The notes under the pieces were generated by a model. The model searched no databases. It worked only from the letters and a program-made list of their open reading frames with translations, and was not told the origin of the DNA. A stretch of DNA of 29,632 nt, taken from assembly GCA_034429275.1 (NCBI GenBank), contig DAOUFU010000343.1, positions 1 through 29,632 on the forward strand. Direction: 5' to 3'. Origin of the DNA: DAOUFU01 sp034429275. Lineage in GTDB: Bacteria > Chloroflexota > Anaerolineae > Aggregatilineales > Aggregatilineaceae. The translations under genes were made by a program, and so were the position numbers. Of this stretch, positions 1 to 7,433 are shown piece by piece (the stretch's first letter is position 1; the number at the start of each line of letters is the position of its first letter).

Positions 1-321
1 GCCCAGGCTGCGGGCTTGCCGCAGAAGATAATCGATCATGCGCCGGGCAATTCCTTGGCGACGATAGGTGGGGATCACTCCCATGCCACCGATCCAGCCT
101 CGCGGAGGGCGGATGCCGAGCAAGCCTGTGCCTACGATGCGATCTCCATCCAGGGCGGCGACCGACCACTCCAGTGATAGATCGTCGCGCTCCATCAGTG
201 CAGCAAAGGCTGTCGTCGTCATGGAAATGGGTGTGAAATAGTCGCTGTATGCCAGGTTGAACGCATCGGTAAACCGGGCAAAATCAACCGTAGAGACCGG
301 ATGTAAGGTGATGGACGACAC
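1..321 (-). CDS. GNAT family N-acetyltransferase, N-terminal part (runs off left edge)
   Basis: An open reading frame on the minus strand begins with GTG at 321 and stays open for 107 codons to the window edge. An AAGGA element about ten bases upstream supports this start. Around residues 79-95 the protein has GMGVIPTYRRQGIARRM, which matches the acetyl-CoA-binding motif A of GNAT enzymes (V-x-P-x-x-R-x-x-G-I/V). The preceding GDRIVGTGLLG strand is typical of the GNAT core. The family transfers an acetyl group from acetyl-CoA to an amine; the substrate cannot be told from this fragment. Motif A lies where a single-domain GNAT would be nearly finished, but the missing C-terminus could carry a second domain. 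The gene is divergent from the pspC-like gene at 503. Confidence 0.85.
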   Translation of the reverse strand, partial: MSSITLHPVSTVDFARFTDAFNLAYSDYFTPISMTTTAFAALMERDDLSLEWSVAALDGDRIVGTGLLGIRPPRGWIGGMGVIPTYRRQGIARRMIDYLLRQARSLG

Positions 322-438
322 GGAGGCACTATCCTTCTAAGCCCTGAGTCATGATGTGTGGAGCCCATTGTCGCATTGCGGTTGCGCGGTTGCAAGGGGC
401 GATCTGATCGGCACAGTCGACCGGATCGATGGGGCAGT

Positions 439-466
439 TTGCGGATTGCCCCGGACAGGGTATAGT
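439..466 (+). promoter_or_regulatory. Putative sigma-70-type promoter for the pspC-like operon
   Basis: TTGCGG (439-444), a 16-base spacer and TATAGT (461-466) lie about 37 bases before the ATG at 503. The -10 is good and the -35 is weak. Similar GG-TATA-type -10 boxes occur before several other operons in the window. Confidence 0.45.
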
Positions 467-502
467 GACGGTGGATTTTCGACGAAGTGAGGACAAGATC
501 GG

Positions 503-910
503 ATGCGAGCGCAACGGTTGACCCGCAGCCTGACTAATCGCACATTAGGGGGAGTGTGTGGTGGGTTGGGTTATTACGTTGGCGTGAATCCCTGGTGGGT
601 GCGCATTGGGTTCATGGTGGTTGGCATTTTTACCGCTGGGACCGGCGCACTGCTGTACCTGGCCTTTTGGTACCTTCTGCCGCCTCAAACCCTGAACGAC
701 ATCCCCGCAGATCCGTCGGCCTGGGAACACCCCCGTATTCACCCTGAGACGGTCATTGTGGTAGGTGGAGCGGTGATCCTCATGGGATTGATCGTATTGG
801 CCCGAAACCTGGGTGTGTTGAGCGGCGAAAACGGCGATGCATTCCTGCCCGTTGTGGTGATTGTCTTCGGATTAGTGTTGGTAATCAAACGCCTGTGGAG
901 GGCAGCATGA
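503..910 (+). CDS. PspC domain membrane protein
   Basis: This 135-residue protein begins with a PspC domain (about residues 5-62). It shows the characteristic LTRSLTNRTLGGVCGGLGYY start, an 'NPWWVRIGF' segment and a hydrophobic stretch ending in 'AFWYLLPP'. Two further hydrophobic segments follow, near residues 83-103 and 113-131, so it is an integral membrane protein with about three to four spans. PspC proteins belong to envelope-stress responses (phage shock protein system). In Gram-positive and Chloroflexi-type bacteria they often sit beside LiaF-like proteins, as here. The ATG is preceded by a GAGGAC ribosome-binding site. The stop codon overlaps the next start (ATGA at 907-910), which indicates translational coupling. 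I see no pspA-like partner in the window. Confidence 0.88.
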   Translation: MRAQRLTRSLTNRTLGGVCGGLGYYVGVNPWWVRIGFMVVGIFTAGTGALLYLAFWYLLPPQTLNDIPADPSAWEHPRIHPETVIVVGGAVILMGLIVLARNLGVLSGENGDAFLPVVVIVFGLVLVIKRLWRAA

Positions 911-1845
911 CGATGACACGCCGCAGCGTGATGTGGCCCTTGATCATTGTGGCGCTAGGATGTGTATGGTTGTTGATGGTTGCCGGAGCGTTTCCGGTGG
1001 CCGTCGAAGATGTGCTCAAGCGTGCCTGGCCTGCGCTGCTGATCCTGTTTGGGCTGGATGTGCTGGCCGGGCAGCGGCGAGTGCGCTTTGCCGGACGCGC
1101 GATTCCGCTCAGCGTTCTTGCAGTGGTGGGGATGATTGCTGCACTGGTTGGGGTCGTATGGTTGGCCTATCGGCATCAGGCTGATGTGCTGCGCAGTGAC
1201 ACGCAGGTCACCCTGGACGAGACCCTGCCAGAGGAAATTGAGCGGGTGGTTATTGGGCTGGACCTGAAGCGCACGGGTATCAGCATCGCGACGGCAGATG
1301 ATGAGCGGCAGCTGGCAGTTCGATTTTCCGGCAGCGAGGAAAGCCAGGTTGATATGGACCTGGAAGTTGATGGCACGATTGCCCGGCTGACTGTCACGGA
1401 AGCGTATCGACACTCGATTCCACGCCTTGCCGATTACGGGCGTGGTACGATTTCGGTGGTGATTCCTAGAGGGATTACGATTGAGCAATTGAATATAGCT
1501 CTACAACAGGGCGATATGGTGCTCGAACTGCGGCACAGCCTGGGTCAGAGTCTGGCCGGTGAGACTCGGCAAGGAGATGTCATCCTGTCTGTGCCGGATC
1601 AGGTAGCCCTGGTGGGAAATCTCCGCGTGGGTGGTGGCGACCTGACCGTTAATGTCGCGTTACCTTTGGCGCTGTCGATCAGTAGAGGCAGCGGAAGTGG
1701 CATTCCACGGTACTCGTATGATCCGGATCGCTACTTTTTGCTCGCAGATGGTGATCTGAAGCGGCAGAACAGCACAGAGTATAATGTCGCCCTGACGGTA
1801 TGGATGGATTCCAGGGCTACTCTGACTGTCGCGGATGTTGAATAG
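907..1845 (+). CDS. LiaF-like membrane protein (N-terminal TM region plus adhesin-like beta domain)
   Basis: I chose the ATG at 907, which overlaps the upstream stop and is preceded by GGAGGG; an upstream in-frame GTG at 895 would bury that site. The 312-residue protein has about three membrane segments in its first 90 residues, around 'MWPLIIVALGCVWLLMVAG', 'WPALLILFGLDVLAG' and 'VLAVVGMIAALVGVVWLAY'. This arrangement is typical of the LiaI/LiaF N-terminal region. The rest (about residues 100-312) is rich in alternating beta-strand patterns with short repeated glycine turns, resembling the DUF4097/'toast-rack' domain. LiaF-type proteins modulate envelope-stress signalling. The link to PspC in one operon supports an envelope role. 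Its regulator, if any, is not visible here. Confidence 0.72.
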   Translation: MTMTRRSVMWPLIIVALGCVWLLMVAGAFPVAVEDVLKRAWPALLILFGLDVLAGQRRVRFAGRAIPLSVLAVVGMIAALVGVVWLAYRHQADVLRSDTQVTLDETLPEEIERVVIGLDLKRTGISIATADDERQLAVRFSGSEESQVDMDLEVDGTIARLTVTEAYRHSIPRLADYGRGTISVVIPRGITIEQLNIALQQGDMVLELRHSLGQSLAGETRQGDVILSVPDQVALVGNLRVGGGDLTVNVALPLALSISRGSGSGIPRYSYDPDRYFLLADGDLKRQNSTEYNVALTVWMDSRATLTVADVE

Positions 1846-1867
1846 ACACAGTATAGAGGCAACAGTC

Positions 1868-2788
1868 ATGGCCTGGAGGCTCCATTTTGCAGATCGTGTA
1901 GTACACGCGATTCATCTGCTGCCCGGCGATCCCGGATTGGTGGCCATCTTTTCTGGGCCTCAGACGGTGCACTTTTTCGACAAGCTGACGGGAGCAGCCC
2001 ATGGGGCGATGCAGTACACGCCCCTCAGCGTCTCTGATGAACCGGGCAGCCCTGCCTGGCGTGAGTTTATCGCCCATCTACGTGCCCCAGGAGGGGTCGT
2101 TTTCCCCGATATCGATGCCGGTATTGGCATCGTACACTCGTCGCACGATGGGCATGTTCACCTGGTTCACCTCCGTAATGGTCGCCTTATGCTCGATATT
2201 GAAGGTCGGGTTGCACCGCTAGGTCACCCTGAGGATGGCGCTACCTTCGTCGCGGCGGCGCTCGACCGGGAACTGGGTACGGTTGCTGCGCTCGATGATC
2301 GCAGTTCGCTGCACTTTTTCCAGCAGTACATCTCGATGGGGCAATATGCTCTCAGCCATGACTCGGAAGGCGAACCGCGGTTAGTTCTGCTCCCAGATGC
2401 TGCCGATCGCGTTTGGGTGATTGAAGCTCGACACGTACAAGTCATCGATCTCGCAGGCCGCCCTCTGGCCCGCGCCGCTGCCCCGGAATCCTCCGGCCAG
2501 GCTGCCTGCTCGCCCGATGGGCAGTTTCTAGTGTTGGTCGAAGCTGGCCTTGAGCGTATCACGGTTTTTGATGACGATCTTGTGCCCTTGCGGCGGGCTA
2601 ACATGTTGGATTTGCTGGAGAATGCTATGCCGGTGCAACTGCTTGAGCAGGCGGGCTGGGTGGCTGACAGCGATGTGTTGATAGCCACCGATGAACAGGG
2701 GTTTGTGGCGTTTAGTTGGGGTGGCTGGTTGTGTGTGACCACGCTGGATGAGTTTGCGCCGCTGCCTCGCCCCCGTCTTTTGCTCTAA
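1868..2788 (+). CDS. Beta-propeller (WD40-like) protein of unknown function
   Basis: The open frame extends upstream to 1835, overlapping the previous gene. The ATG at 1868 is preferred because GAGG (1856-1859) sits eight bases upstream. The 306-residue product has no obvious signal peptide or membrane span. It contains several repeated strand units with propeller-like signatures, for example 'ACSPDGQFLVLVEAG' followed by 'ERITVFDDDL', and 'GHVHLVHLRNGRLML'. These suggest a soluble cytoplasmic beta-propeller. I do not recognise a specific family. It follows the PspC/LiaF pair by 22 bases and is probably co-transcribed, so it may be a scaffold or sensor for that pair; this is inferred from position only. 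Confidence 0.6.
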   Translation: MAWRLHFADRVVHAIHLLPGDPGLVAIFSGPQTVHFFDKLTGAAHGAMQYTPLSVSDEPGSPAWREFIAHLRAPGGVVFPDIDAGIGIVHSSHDGHVHLVHLRNGRLMLDIEGRVAPLGHPEDGATFVAAALDRELGTVAALDDRSSLHFFQQYISMGQYALSHDSEGEPRLVLLPDAADRVWVIEARHVQVIDLAGRPLARAAAPESSGQAACSPDGQFLVLVEAGLERITVFDDDLVPLRRANMLDLLENAMPVQLLEQAGWVADSDVLIATDEQGFVAFSWGGWLCVTTLDEFAPLPRPRLLL

Positions 2789-2811
2789 CCGAATCTTAAG
2801 AGTTGCGGTGG

Positions 2812-2841
2812 TTGACAATAGGAAGGGTCATCTCGTATACT
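2812..2841 (+). promoter_or_regulatory. Strong sigma-70-type promoter upstream of a non-coding leader
   Basis: TTGACA (2812-2817), an 18-base spacer and TATACT (2836-2841) give a -35 identical to consensus and a near-consensus -10. This is the best promoter match in the window. Transcription would begin near 2848, about 210 bases before the next convincing start codon. Confidence 0.75.
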
Positions 2842-2847
2842 GCACTT

Positions 2848-3009
2848 AAACTGGTTTTAACGCTGCAGGCATTGTCCTTAAGAGAGAATGTGTTGGGTCA
2901 TCGTGTAGATGTAAGCGCCTGAGCGGAAGGACCTGAGGTTCTGTTGGACGTCATCGTTAATACATCTCAAACCGCACTGAAGCACGCTGGATTCCAGGGT
3001 GCTTTTTGT
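2848..3009 (+). ncRNA. Candidate small RNA or attenuated leader of about 160 nt
   Basis: A strong promoter and an intrinsic terminator bracket about 160 bases with no real ORF. Visible pairings are 2875-2880 (GTCCTT) with AAGGAC near 2927, and 2908-2914 (AGATGTA) with 2961-2967 (TACATCT). The segment 2913-2920 (AAGCGCCT) could instead pair with the right arm of the terminator (2997-3004). A seven-codon reading frame (ATG 2889 to TAG 2907-2909, MCWVIV) lies inside and could be a leader peptide, though its ribosome-binding site is weak. The length and layout would also suit a stand-alone RNA such as 6S RNA, but I cannot match a family signature. Confidence 0.45.
2980..3009 (+). terminator. Intrinsic terminator
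   Basis: AAGCAC-G-CTGG (2980-2990) pairs with CCAG-G-GTGCTT (2994-3004) around a three-base loop with one internal G/G mismatch. TTTTT (3003-3007) follows, then a second T-rich stretch. It lies 49 bases before the ATG of the SWIM gene. Confidence 0.8.
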
Positions 3010-3057
3010 CATTTTGCGAGCACTTGACCATCTGAACACGTTTTTGGGGAGGTCCAC

Positions 3058-3303
3058 ATGGACTACGGGATGATCGGCAAAATTGAAAAAGCCAAGCGTT
3101 ATGCGGAACAGCGGGACCGGATCAAGTTTTCGGCGTTCACGGTGACCTTGGAAGGTGAGAATAACCCGCATACTGTTCATTATTCAAATGGTGAATGGTC
3201 TTGTGATTGCAGCTTCTTTGGTTCGCGCGGGGTGTGCAGTCATACGATGGCGATGGAACGTGTGTTAAACGGGATGCTGCCGTCGTCGGCGAAGCCGGAC
3301 TAA
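3058..3303 (+). CDS. Small SWIM zinc-finger protein
   Basis: This 81-residue protein carries a C-x-C-x(8)-C-x-H pattern at C49, C51, C60 and H62 (WSCDCSFFGSRGVCSH). This is the signature of the SWIM zinc-binding domain, used for DNA or protein interaction. The N-terminal half is basic and helical ('IEKAKRYAEQRDRIKF'). A strand-rich segment follows that is usual in stand-alone SWIM proteins. The start is well supported by GGGGAGG ten bases upstream. It lies downstream of a terminator-ended leader RNA and is followed by its own terminator, so it is monocistronic. Its partner and target are unknown. Confidence 0.82.
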   Translation: MDYGMIGKIEKAKRYAEQRDRIKFSAFTVTLEGENNPHTVHYSNGEWSCDCSFFGSRGVCSHTMAMERVLNGMLPSSAKPD

Positions 3304-3337
3304 CGAGTGCTTTCTGACAATTTCATACGTGAACAGG

Positions 3338-3379
3338 AGCGGCACGCAGGACACCCTGCCAGATGCCGCTTTCATTTTT
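3338..3379 (+). terminator. Intrinsic terminator after the SWIM gene
   Basis: AGCGGCA (3338-3344) pairs with TGCCGCT (3364-3370), with an inner GCAGG/CCTGC stem. TTCATTTTT follows. It closes the SWIM transcription unit. Confidence 0.75.
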
Positions 3380-3464
3380 GAGATGGCAGTAGGGAATTGG
3401 CGGGTAGAAGGTGTAGAATGCTCTAGTGCGATTGAGCTGGCGTGTATCCCCTGGTGGGCTGCGG

Positions 3465-3470
3465 TATAAT
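3465..3470 (+). promoter_or_regulatory. Consensus -10 element before the flippase gene
   Basis: A perfect TATAAT lies about 37 bases before the chosen TTG start at 3507. No good -35 is present at the expected distance, so support is moderate. If used, transcription would begin near 3477, which excludes the upstream in-frame GTG at 3426 as the start. Confidence 0.4.
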
Positions 3471-3506
3471 GCGCACCCTGGATATGGCGTGGGAAAGGTC
3501 GGTGTC

Positions 3507-4574
3507 TTGAAGACACAAAGGATGCGCCACTGGCGGCAGTGGGGAACGGTTGGCCTGGGGTTGGCGATCAGCGCTGGGTTTCTTTATGTTGGGCTGCGCG
3601 GTCTGCATTTGCGCGAGGTATGGGAAGATATGCGCAGCGCACGGGTTGGGTGGTTAATCCCAGGTGTGGCAGTGTATTTTTTGGCGGTATGGGGGCGCAC
3701 CTGGCGCTGGCACTATTTGCTGCGGTCGATCAAGCCGATCTCGCTACCCCGATTGTTTCCGGTGGTTGTGATAGGTTACATGGGGAACAACGTCTATCCC
3801 TTTCGGGCGGGCGAGGTGATCCGTGCCTACGTTCTCAAGCGTAACGATGGAGTGAGTATTTCGGCCAGCCTGGCCACGATAGTGATTGAGCGCATTTTTG
3901 ATGGGCTGGTGATGCTGATCTTCGTATTCGTGGCCCTGCCGTTTGCGGACTTCCAGGCGGAATGGCTGCGTGATGTCGTGTTCTTTTCGACCTTGCTTTT
4001 CTGGGGCGCTTTTCTGGTGTTTCTGGTCATGGCGCTTAATCCGTACCGGACCCGATGGCTGTACACCTGGTTGTTTGAGCGCTTCCTTCCGGCGAAGTTG
4101 GGCCAGTCGCTCGGCCACACAGCTGATCACTTCATGTCAGGATTGGAGAATCTTCGGCGGCCCAAGGACCTGGCGATGACCCTGATCTCGTCGGTGTTCA
4201 TCTGGCTGACTGAGACTACCAAGTACTGGTTTGTAATGCACGCGTTTGATTTCGAGGTCAGCTTTTTTGTTTTGATGGTGATGACAGCAGTCGTCAACCT
4301 GGCGACAACGCTGCCCTCGTCGCCAGGGTATGTGGGCACATTTGACACGCCAGGCATCAAAACGTTAACGGCATACGGAGTAGAGCGGTCGGTGGCGGCA
4401 TCCTATACCCTGGTGCTGCATGCGGCCCTCTGGCTGCCGATTACGTTACTGGGATTCTACTATCTGTATCGGCAGGGTCTAGGGGGGTCAGATTTTAGCC
4501 GGGCGCAGCAGGTGGTCAGCAGCGCCAAATCGGAAGATGGGTTATCCATTGAAGGGGAAAGAGTGCACGGATGA
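3507..4574 (+). CDS. Lysylphosphatidylglycerol synthase-like (UPF0104/AglD-type) membrane flippase
   Basis: The frame is open from 3426. I prefer TTG at 3507, which has GGAAAGG eight bases upstream; ATG at 3522 is an alternative. The product of about 355 residues is strongly hydrophobic with eight or so membrane segments. It has family landmarks: the N-terminal 'GLGLAISAGFLYVGLRG', 'GYMGNNVYPFRAGEVIRAYVL' (the conserved N-x-x-P-x-R-x-G-E loop) and near the C-terminus 'PSSPGYVGTFDTPG'. Members of this family resemble the flippase domain of MprF and are often linked to glycan or lipid export. It overlaps the following FAD oxidoreductase by four bases (ATGA), so the two are translationally coupled. 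No catalytic LPG-synthase domain is present, which argues for translocation rather than lipid aminoacylation. Confidence 0.85.
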   Translation: MKTQRMRHWRQWGTVGLGLAISAGFLYVGLRGLHLREVWEDMRSARVGWLIPGVAVYFLAVWGRTWRWHYLLRSIKPISLPRLFPVVVIGYMGNNVYPFRAGEVIRAYVLKRNDGVSISASLATIVIERIFDGLVMLIFVFVALPFADFQAEWLRDVVFFSTLLFWGAFLVFLVMALNPYRTRWLYTWLFERFLPAKLGQSLGHTADHFMSGLENLRRPKDLAMTLISSVFIWLTETTKYWFVMHAFDFEVSFFVLMVMTAVVNLATTLPSSPGYVGTFDTPGIKTLTAYGVERSVAASYTLVLHAALWLPITLLGFYYLYRQGLGGSDFSRAQQVVSSAKSEDGLSIEGERVHG

Positions 4575-5911
4575 TGGTGCAGGACACCACTCATGCACGG
4601 GTGGCGAGCGTAGGGGCAGGGGCAGCAGGACTGACGGCAGCGTATGATCTCAGCGCTGCCGGAATGCAGGTGGATGTTTTTGAAGCCGGGGCCGAGGTCG
4701 GCGGGTTGGCGGCAGGCTTTCGTGATGAGGGGTGGGATTGGTCACTTGAAAAGTTTTACCATCACTGGTTCGCCAACGATGATGCAGTTCTGGGGCTGAT
4801 CGAAGAGTTGGGCGCGCGTGATAGGGTATTATTCCCTCGTCCAATCACGTCGCTATGGCTCAATGGGCGGATTTATCAAATGGACCGCCCGAATATCGTC
4901 ATCGCCAATCTGCGGCTTCCGGTGTCGTGGGTGGCCAAGCTGCGATATGGCCTGACGGGGTTGTACCTGCGTATGACGCAGAACTGGCAGCCCATGGAAC
5001 AATATACTGCCGAACAATGGCTGCTGCGTACAATGGGACGCGAGGCCTATCAGCGGCTCTGGCGATCGTTGTTGATTGGCAAATTCGGACGCTATTTCGA
5101 TCAGGTCAATATGGCCTGGTTTTGGGCGCGAGTGTACAAGCGCACACCCCGCTTAGGCACATTTGAGGGCGGTTTCCAGGCATTTCTCGATCTGCTAGCG
5201 TCTCGCGCAACCGAACGCGGCGCGATCATTCACCTCAACACACCGGTCGAAACGATCCGAAGAAACGGCGATGGGCGCTGGGTGGTCCGGGCCGCAGGGG
5301 GCGAGGTGGTGGTCGATGCAGTGCTGAGCACCACATCTCCGCGCCTGATGCGGCGATTGGTGCCTGACTTGCCGACGGAGTATGGCCAGAAGCTTGATGC
5401 GCTCAAAAGTATGGGGGCGGTCGTAGTTGTGCTGGCGCTCAATCACCAACTGCTTACCGATGGCACCTATTGGCTGAGTCTGCCAGCGGATCAACCGGAT
5501 AAATCGAAATCGGAGTTTCCGTTCCTGGCACTTGTTGAGCATACAAACTACATGGACGCGAAGCATTACGGGGGGGATCACCTGGTGTACTGTGGCGATT
5601 ATGTGGAACCTGATCACCCGTATTTTTCGATGGACGACGATGAACTGACAACCCGTTTTGTCGAGACTCTAGCCACCTTCAATCCGGCGTTCAGGCCGGA
5701 TTGGATCCGTAAGCGGTGGGTTTTCCGCGCGCCCTATGCGCAGCCGGTGCCTTTTGTGGGGCAATCGCGCGCACTGCCGGAACTTCGTACCCCTGCACGC
5801 GGATTGTACCTGGCCAGTATGAGTCAGGTCTACCCCTGGGATCGTGGCACAAACTATGCTGTTGAAATGGGGCGCGAAGTCGCCCGGATGATTCGAGAGG
5901 ACCTGGCCTGA
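4571..5911 (+). CDS. FAD-dependent oxidoreductase (amine oxidase/protoporphyrinogen-oxidase-like)
   Basis: The 446-residue protein opens with an FAD-binding Rossmann motif, GAGAAGLTAAYDLSAAG, followed by VDVFEAGAEVGGLAAGF, the usual dinucleotide fold of the COG1232 group (HemY, UDP-galactopyranose-mutase-like and desaturase-like enzymes). The C-terminal 'GLYLASMSQVYPWDRGTNYAVEMG' is the typical second FAD-contacting segment. The substrate cannot be read from the sequence. The coupled start with the flippase and the UDP-glucose dehydrogenase downstream suggest envelope glycan or glycolipid metabolism rather than heme synthesis. No membrane span is obvious. Confidence 0.85.
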   Translation: MMVQDTTHARVASVGAGAAGLTAAYDLSAAGMQVDVFEAGAEVGGLAAGFRDEGWDWSLEKFYHHWFANDDAVLGLIEELGARDRVLFPRPITSLWLNGRIYQMDRPNIVIANLRLPVSWVAKLRYGLTGLYLRMTQNWQPMEQYTAEQWLLRTMGREAYQRLWRSLLIGKFGRYFDQVNMAWFWARVYKRTPRLGTFEGGFQAFLDLLASRATERGAIIHLNTPVETIRRNGDGRWVVRAAGGEVVVDAVLSTTSPRLMRRLVPDLPTEYGQKLDALKSMGAVVVVLALNHQLLTDGTYWLSLPADQPDKSKSEFPFLALVEHTNYMDAKHYGGDHLVYCGDYVEPDHPYFSMDDDELTTRFVETLATFNPAFRPDWIRKRWVFRAPYAQPVPFVGQSRALPELRTPARGLYLASMSQVYPWDRGTNYAVEMGREVARMIREDLA

Positions 5912-5977
5912 CCTGCAGCGGTTAGGGGCTGGCGAGGTTTTGGTCTGTTGTGTGCGAATTGTGAGAGGGGATGTTCA

Positions 5978-7285
5978 ATGAAAAATATCACCGTGATCGG
6001 TGTGGGGTACGTAGGTATTGTCACCGGGGCGTGCTTTGCAGACCTCGGCAACAAAGTCATAGCGCTCGACATCAACGCAGAACGCATCGCCAACCTGAAG
6101 CAGGGTGTGATGCCGATCTATGAGCCTGGATTGAAAGAAGTGGTGGATCGCAATGTCAAGGCGGGGCGTCTGAGTTTCACGACGTCGTATGAAGAGGCGC
6201 TCGAAAACGCCGAGTTTGTGTTTATTGCGGTCGGGACTCCATCAGGCGTTGATGGCGAGGCGGATTTGCAGTATGTGCGTATGGCGGCTGAAGCCATCGC
6301 GCAGAACATGAAAAAACCCCTGATCATCATCAACAAGTCTACTGTGCCGGTGGGTACGGGCGATTGGGTCGCTGGGATCGTGCGTGAGTGTCAGCCGACT
6401 CCCATCGAGTTTAGTGTGGTTAGCTGCCCGGAATTCCTGCGTGAGGGATCAGCAATCACCGACTTCCTCAATCCTGACCGTACCGTCTTGGGATCGGAAG
6501 ATACAGAGGCGGCAGAACGAGTCGCGCAGCTTCATCTGCCCCTGCGCGCGCCCATCATGGTGACCGATCTGCGCACGGCGGAGATGATCAAATATGCTTC
6601 GAACGCATTCCTGGCCACGCGTATCAGTTTCATCAACGAAATCTCGAATATCTGCGAAGCGTTGGGCGCAGATGTGAAAGAGGTCGCGCGGGGGATGGGA
6701 TATGATAAGCGAATCGGGCACCATTTTCTGGAAGCCGGTGTCGGGTATGGCGGGTCGTGCTTCCCGAAGGATGTCAAGGCACTGGCCTATATGGCGCAAG
6801 TTCACGGTAAGCACCCACAGCTTTTGCAGGCGGTGATGGATATCAACACCTACCAGCGGAAACTGGTCATCCTGAAGCTGCACGAGTTGCTCGACGGCCT
6901 GAAAGGCAAAACGATCGCGCTTTTGGGCCTGGCATTCAAGCAAAACACTGATGATATGCGCGAATCTCCCTCGCTCACCATTGCTGAATATTGCCATGAT
7001 CACGGGGCGTTGGTTCGTGGCTATGATCCGGTGGCGATGACCGTCGCTCAGTCCATGATGCCCTACGTGCAGATGGCTTCGGATGCGTACGATCTGGCTC
7101 AGGATGCGGATGCTGTGGTGGTGATGACGCCGTGGAATGAGTTCATGCAACTCGATATGCGGCGAATCAAGCAGGCGATGCGTACACCGGTGATGATCGA
7201 TGGGCGGAATCTGTATGAGCCAGACGAAATGCGCGCATTGGGGTTCGAGTATCGCGGTATTGGCCGGGGCTATTCGCGTGGATGA
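5978..7285 (+). CDS. ugd: UDP-glucose 6-dehydrogenase
   Basis: The enzyme oxidises UDP-glucose to UDP-glucuronate with two NAD+ per turnover and supplies a precursor for surface polysaccharide. The ATG at 5978 has GAGGGG upstream; an in-frame TTG at 5948 has no comparable site. Landmarks in the 435-residue product are the NAD-binding start (ITVIGVGYVGIVTGACFADLG), 'IYEPGLKEVV', 'NKSTVPVGT', 'CPEFLREGSAITDFLNPDR' and the catalytic 'GVGYGGSCFPKD' with Cys261. The C-terminal domain keeps 'GLAFKQNTDDMRESPS'. Length is normal for the family. GDP-mannose dehydrogenase is a close relative, but these motifs favour UDP-glucose. It lies 66 bases after the FAD oxidoreductase, probably in the same operon. 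Confidence 0.9.
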   Translation: MKNITVIGVGYVGIVTGACFADLGNKVIALDINAERIANLKQGVMPIYEPGLKEVVDRNVKAGRLSFTTSYEEALENAEFVFIAVGTPSGVDGEADLQYVRMAAEAIAQNMKKPLIIINKSTVPVGTGDWVAGIVRECQPTPIEFSVVSCPEFLREGSAITDFLNPDRTVLGSEDTEAAERVAQLHLPLRAPIMVTDLRTAEMIKYASNAFLATRISFINEISNICEALGADVKEVARGMGYDKRIGHHFLEAGVGYGGSCFPKDVKALAYMAQVHGKHPQLLQAVMDINTYQRKLVILKLHELLDGLKGKTIALLGLAFKQNTDDMRESPSLTIAEYCHDHGALVRGYDPVAMTVAQSMMPYVQMASDAYDLAQDADAVVVMTPWNEFMQLDMRRIKQAMRTPVMIDGRNLYEPDEMRALGFEYRGIGRGYSRG

Positions 7286-7326
7286 TGGGTGGCTTCTGAG
7301 AAGAAGACGCTTCAGCATGAATTTGC

Positions 7327-7357
7327 AGCAGGGATGTCCGGGGGCGGCATCCCTGCT
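7327..7357 (+). other. Stable hairpin between ugd and the M16 genes
   Basis: AGCAGGGATG (7327-7336) and CATCCCTGCT (7348-7357) form a perfect ten-base-pair stem with an eleven-base G-rich loop. No T-run follows, so it is not a standard intrinsic terminator. It may slow or protect the mRNA between the two operons. Confidence 0.5.
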
Positions 7358-7433
7358 GGATCAATAGCGTCAAGTGTTCCGGTCAGTGGATTTGATTTCT
7401 CGCGCGGCAGATGGAAATTCACAAGGATACATC

